5,714 bases of DNA from JAWWPY01 sp033854735. GTDB lineage: Bacteria > Actinomycetota > Actinomycetes > Streptosporangiales > Streptosporangiaceae. The notes beneath the pieces are model-generated. The model saw nothing but the letters and a program-made list of their open reading frames with translations. It was not told the origin of the DNA and searched no databases. This document shows positions 5,115-5,714 of this stretch, in pieces (the stretch's first letter is position 1; every line of letters begins with the position of its first letter). The DNA is taken from positions 1 through 5,714 of the forward strand of contig JAWWPY010000179.1 in assembly GCA_033854735.1 (NCBI GenBank), read 5' to 3'. Made by a program: the position numbers and the translations under genes.

Positions 5115-5714
5115 CGTTCCGGCACATAACGAGGCCCGCGTGATCGGGCGCCTGCTCGGGCAGCTCGTGTCTCCCGTGCGTCCGGATGACTTCGATGTGA
5201 TCGTCGTCGCCAACGGCTGCACCGACGACACGGCCGAGGTGGCGGCGTCCTTCGGGCCGTCCGTCCGGGTGCTGTCGATCCCGGTGCCGTCCAAGCGGGA
5301 GGCCCTGCTGGCTGGCGACCGGGCGGCCCGGGACTTCCCCCGCATCTATGTCGATGCGGATGTAGAACTGCGGGCCGGAGATGTCCAGGTGTTGGAGGCC
5401 GCGCTGCGGCGACCCGGCGCGCTGGCCGCCGGCCCGGACCGGGTGCTCGCGCTGACCGGGAGTCCCTGGCTGGTCCGCTGGTACTACGACGTGTGGACCC
5501 GGCTTCCCGAGGTCCGAAGCGGACTGTTCGGGCGGGGCGTGATAGGCCTGAGCGAGGCGGGGCACGCGCGCGTCGCCAGCTTGCCGCCCCTGCTCGCCGA
5601 CGACCTCGCAGCCTCGCTGGCGTTCGCGCCGGACGAGCGCGTCATCGTGCTTGGCGCACAGGTGATCATCCATCCACCGCGGACCGCTGGTGACCTGCTT
5701 CGCCGCCGGGTTCG
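5101..5714 (+). CDS. Family 2 glycosyltransferase, GT-A fold (5' part; runs off the window)
   Basis: At least 204 residues of a GT-A fold glycosyltransferase. SVVVPAHNEA (3-12) is the family 2 opening strand; VVANGCTDDT (35-44) is the nucleotide-binding loop; YVDADVEL (83-90) carries the D85-x-D87 metal/UDP-binding motif; LLADDLAASL (164-173) supplies D167/D168, where the catalytic base is expected; QVIIHPPRTAGDLLRR (187-202) matches the tail of the catalytic domain in actinomycete relatives. No membrane segment is visible before the edge, so the product is probably a cytoplasmic or membrane-associated enzyme transferring a sugar from a nucleotide donor to a lipid or glycan acceptor. GTG 5101 is taken as the start, with the purine-rich GGTGGTGAG just upstream; GTG 5104 is nearly as good. 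A GTG at 5014 would add 29 residues unlike the family's usual N-terminus. It is transcribed divergently from the amino-sugar operon and likely uses or complements its product. Confidence 0.9.
   Translation, partial: MVSVVVPAHNEARVIGRLLGQLVSPVRPDDFDVIVVANGCTDDTAEVAASFGPSVRVLSIPVPSKREALLAGDRAARDFPRIYVDADVELRAGDVQVLEAALRRPGALAAGPDRVLALTGSPWLVRWYYDVWTRLPEVRSGLFGRGVIGLSEAGHARVASLPPLLADDLAASLAFAPDERVIVLGAQVIIHPPRTAGDLLRRRV

Noticed and set aside
4993..5673. Leftward open frame of about 226 codons opposite the glycosyltransferase
   Set aside because: It is antisense to a clear GT2 gene with intact motifs, and its translation is low-complexity and unlike any family I recognise.
1..5714. tRNA, rRNA, CRISPR arrays, insertion-sequence ends or prophage genes
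   Set aside because: None was found on reading both strands. The only repeats are the short dyads and the 14-bp duplication listed.

Overview
The window is uniformly GC-rich, with strongly G/C-biased third codon positions, GTG as well as ATG starts, purine-rich Shine-Dalgarno sites and protein families typical of actinomycete glycan loci. A high-GC actinomycete (Actinomycetota) is the best guess. Nothing here fixes the genus.

Layout. Bases 3-80 hold what looks like the last 25 codons of a rightward gene that enters from outside the window. From 4844 down to 94 runs a leftward block of five genes: a Gfo/Idh/MocA sugar oxidoreductase (4844-3795), an extended-SDR nucleotide-sugar epimerase/dehydratase (3798-2824), a PLP-dependent DegT/DnrJ/EryC1/StrS sugar aminotransferase (2827-1691), a NodB-type polysaccharide deacetylase (1694-846) and, after a 146-bp gap, a left-handed beta-helix sugar N-acetyltransferase (699-94). 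The first four genes are joined by three consecutive 4-base ATGA stop/start overlaps, so they are almost certainly co-translated. The gap before the acetyltransferase carries a GC-rich hairpin and a perfect 10-bp inverted repeat, so that gene may be regulated or transcribed separately. A divergent, relatively AT-rich intergenic region (4845-5100) separates the block from a rightward family-2 glycosyltransferase (from 5101), which is cut by the right edge.

How the genes fit together. Oxidation of a nucleotide sugar, transamination and N-acetylation is the classic route to an acetamido-sugar nucleotide, as in the Wbp/Wlb and Qdt/Fdt pathways. The epimerase would supply or rearrange the sugar, and the deacetylase and glycosyltransferase would act on the glycan or its precursors. 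The likely output is an unusual N-acetylated amino sugar built into a cell-surface or extracellular polysaccharide or a glycoconjugate. The exact sugar cannot be read from this window. No UDP-GlcNAc 6-dehydrogenase or 2-epimerase is present, and the aminotransferase active-site segment looks more like the 4-aminotransferase type than the 3-amino (WbpE-like) type that the other genes suggest. No RNA genes, CRISPR arrays, insertion sequences or phage genes were seen.
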